Assembly: GCA_003646505.1 (NCBI GenBank)
Contig: QMKT01000123.1
Location: forward strand, 1 to 5,814
Reading direction: 5' to 3'
DNA length: 5,814 nt
DNA from: Campylobacterota bacterium
Lineage (GTDB): Bacteria > Campylobacterota > Campylobacteria > Campylobacterales > Sulfurovaceae
The notes beneath the pieces are model-generated. The model made no database searches. It saw only the letters and a program-made list of their open reading frames with translations, and was not told where the DNA came from. The translations under genes were made by a program, and so were the position numbers. Shown here one piece after another: positions 4,533-5,814 of the stretch (positions within the stretch are counted from its first letter, which is position 1; each line of letters starts with the position of its first letter).

Positions 4533-5814
4533 TTGGAACAACAAGATCTAAATAAACGACTTCTTCTGGCACTGGCACTTTCTTTCTTTGTATTTATAGG
4601 ATATAGCTACTTTTTCCCGCCTGCTAAGCCTATGGAAGAGACAAAACAAACTACAAGTACCAGTACAACACATCAAACACCTACTGTAGACACAGCATCA
4701 AATACAAACATGGTTACACCAAATGCAGTAAGTAACACAAGTTCAGCTGCACCGGTGCAAAGTGCATTACCGTCTTTGGTTACAGTAAAGGCTGATCACT
4801 ATCTCATGAGTATAGATGAATTTGGACGTATTGCTCAAATGGAATTACTTGAGGCAAAGTATCATGATGACGAAGGTAATAATTTAAAGATATTAGATGT
4901 AAATGAAGTGAAGCCGTTGGAAGTAAGATTTTCTGATGTAAAACTGAATGAGGAAGCATTTAAAACACCATATGTAAATGCCGGAAGTGCTGTTGTGAAT
5001 GTAAGTGATGATACACAAACAGTTACACTGACACAAACACTTTCTTCTCTAACATTGACCAAAGAAATCACCTTTAAACCTAGTGGAGAGTATAGTGTAC
5101 ATGTTACAACTTCCACTTCTGCACCATACTTCATCACTCCAGGGCACAGACCTGTGGCTGATCAGTCTATGTATATGCTTGTGAGAGGTGCGCTTGTAAA
5201 AGGTGCTGACGATATTATCAATACCATTGAAGATGGTGATGCTGAAGGATATGAGAAGTTTCCTAATGCAAAGATCGCTTCTTCTTTTGACCGATATGTC
5301 GCTTCAATATTTTATGACTTTGATAAGGGGTTGAATGTTTCTATCTTACAAGAGAAGAATGCTGATCCTCTTATCTTTGTACAGGGAACAGAAGATATGA
5401 CCTTTGGTGCCTATATTGGACCAAAAGAAGAGAAAACACTAAGAGCCATCAATCCGGAACTTACAGATGCTATTGAGTTTGGTTGGTTCTCATTTCTTTC
5501 AAAACCATTTTTCAAAGTACTCATCTGGATCCATGACTATATAGGTAACTGGGGTTGGGCGATCATCCTCTTTACATTATTGGTTAAACTTGTCTTGTTC
5601 CCACTTTCATACAAAGGTATGATGTCTATGCAAAAGCTTAAAGACTTGGCACCGAAGATGAAAGAGATCAAAGAGAAGTACAAGGGTGATCCTGCAAAAA
5701 TGAATGCGCAGATGATGGAAATGTATAAAAAACACGGAGCAAACCCTATGGGCGGATGTTTACCGTTAATTCTTCAGATCCCTGTATTTTTTGCCCTCTA
5801 TCGAGTACTTTTAA
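4533..5814 (+). CDS. yidC: Membrane protein insertase YidC, 3'-partial
   Basis: Inner-membrane insertase of the YidC/Oxa1/Alb3 family; it inserts and folds membrane proteins alone or with SecYEG. The first 427 residues are visible and the gene runs off the right edge. TTG start with a good Shine-Dalgarno. Residues 10-28 (after K8-R9) form the N-terminal signal anchor. Residues 33-78 are a Thr/Ser-rich, low-complexity linker. About 80-300 is the periplasmic beta-domain found in Gram-negative YidC. The conserved insertase core starts near G317, with TM2 from NWGWAIILFTLLVK, the cytoplasmic helical hairpin at about 358-400, and GANPMGGCLPLILQIPVFF leading into TM3. The groove position that is Arg366 in E. 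coli is Lys352 here. The gene follows rnpA by 47 bases, with no yidD between them. L34, RnpA and YidC are classic neighbours, so the assignment is secure. Confidence 0.96.
   Translation, partial: MEQQDLNKRLLLALALSFFVFIGYSYFFPPAKPMEETKQTTSTSTTHQTPTVDTASNTNMVTPNAVSNTSSAAPVQSALPSLVTVKADHYLMSIDEFGRIAQMELLEAKYHDDEGNNLKILDVNEVKPLEVRFSDVKLNEEAFKTPYVNAGSAVVNVSDDTQTVTLTQTLSSLTLTKEITFKPSGEYSVHVTTSTSAPYFITPGHRPVADQSMYMLVRGALVKGADDIINTIEDGDAEGYEKFPNAKIASSFDRYVASIFYDFDKGLNVSILQEKNADPLIFVQGTEDMTFGAYIGPKEEKTLRAINPELTDAIEFGWFSFLSKPFFKVLIWIHDYIGNWGWAIILFTLLVKLVLFPLSYKGMMSMQKLKDLAPKMKEIKEKYKGDPAKMNAQMMEMYKKHGANPMGGCLPLILQIPVFFALYRVLL

Noticed and set aside
4862..5137. Minus-strand reading frame of 91 codons inside yidC
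   Set aside because: Shadow of the YidC periplasmic domain; low-complexity product with no recognisable family and no promoter or ribosome site.

Overview
The window looks like ordinary chromosome from a low-GC member of the Campylobacterota (formerly Epsilonproteobacteria), probably close to Sulfurovum or Sulfurimonas. The evidence is the L34, RnpA and YidC sequences, a carboxynorspermidine decarboxylase typical of that phylum's polyamine route, and TGN-TATAAT promoters without clear -35 boxes. The genus is inferred from recalled family resemblance, not from a search. Both edges cut through genes: the left-hand kinase has no visible start and the right-hand yidC has no visible end.

Layout. 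(1) 2-2188, + strand: the 3' part of a hybrid sensor histidine kinase, with the end of a NIT-like sensor, a membrane helix, HisKA, HATPase, a degenerate receiver and an intact receiver. (2) 2201-3340, - strand, convergent with the kinase and only 12 bp from it: nspC, polyamine biosynthesis. (3) 3341-3422: a compact divergent control region with two back-to-back extended -10 boxes. One would give nspC an almost leaderless mRNA; the other serves the next gene. (4) 3423-3902, + strand: a 159-residue protein that resembles a shrunken GGDEF domain without the GGDEF signature. (5) 3903-4002: the rpmH promoter and leader. (6) 4003 to the right edge, + strand: the conserved cluster rpmH (ribosomal protein L34), rnpA (RNase P protein) and yidC (membrane insertase). 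yidD, usually between rnpA and yidC, is absent.

The last cluster couples ribosome production, tRNA 5' maturation and membrane-protein insertion. Its start signals are uneven: rpmH has ATG with a good Shine-Dalgarno; rnpA has no ATG, GTG or TTG where the family's N-terminus begins and seems to start at ATA; yidC uses TTG with a good Shine-Dalgarno. Two predicted hairpins bracket the rnpA start.

I see no mobile element, CRISPR array, tRNA, rRNA or defence system. No non-coding gap exceeds about 100 bases. The points most worth a second look are the rnpA start region, the overlapping divergent promoters with a leaderless nspC, and the degenerate GGDEF-like protein.
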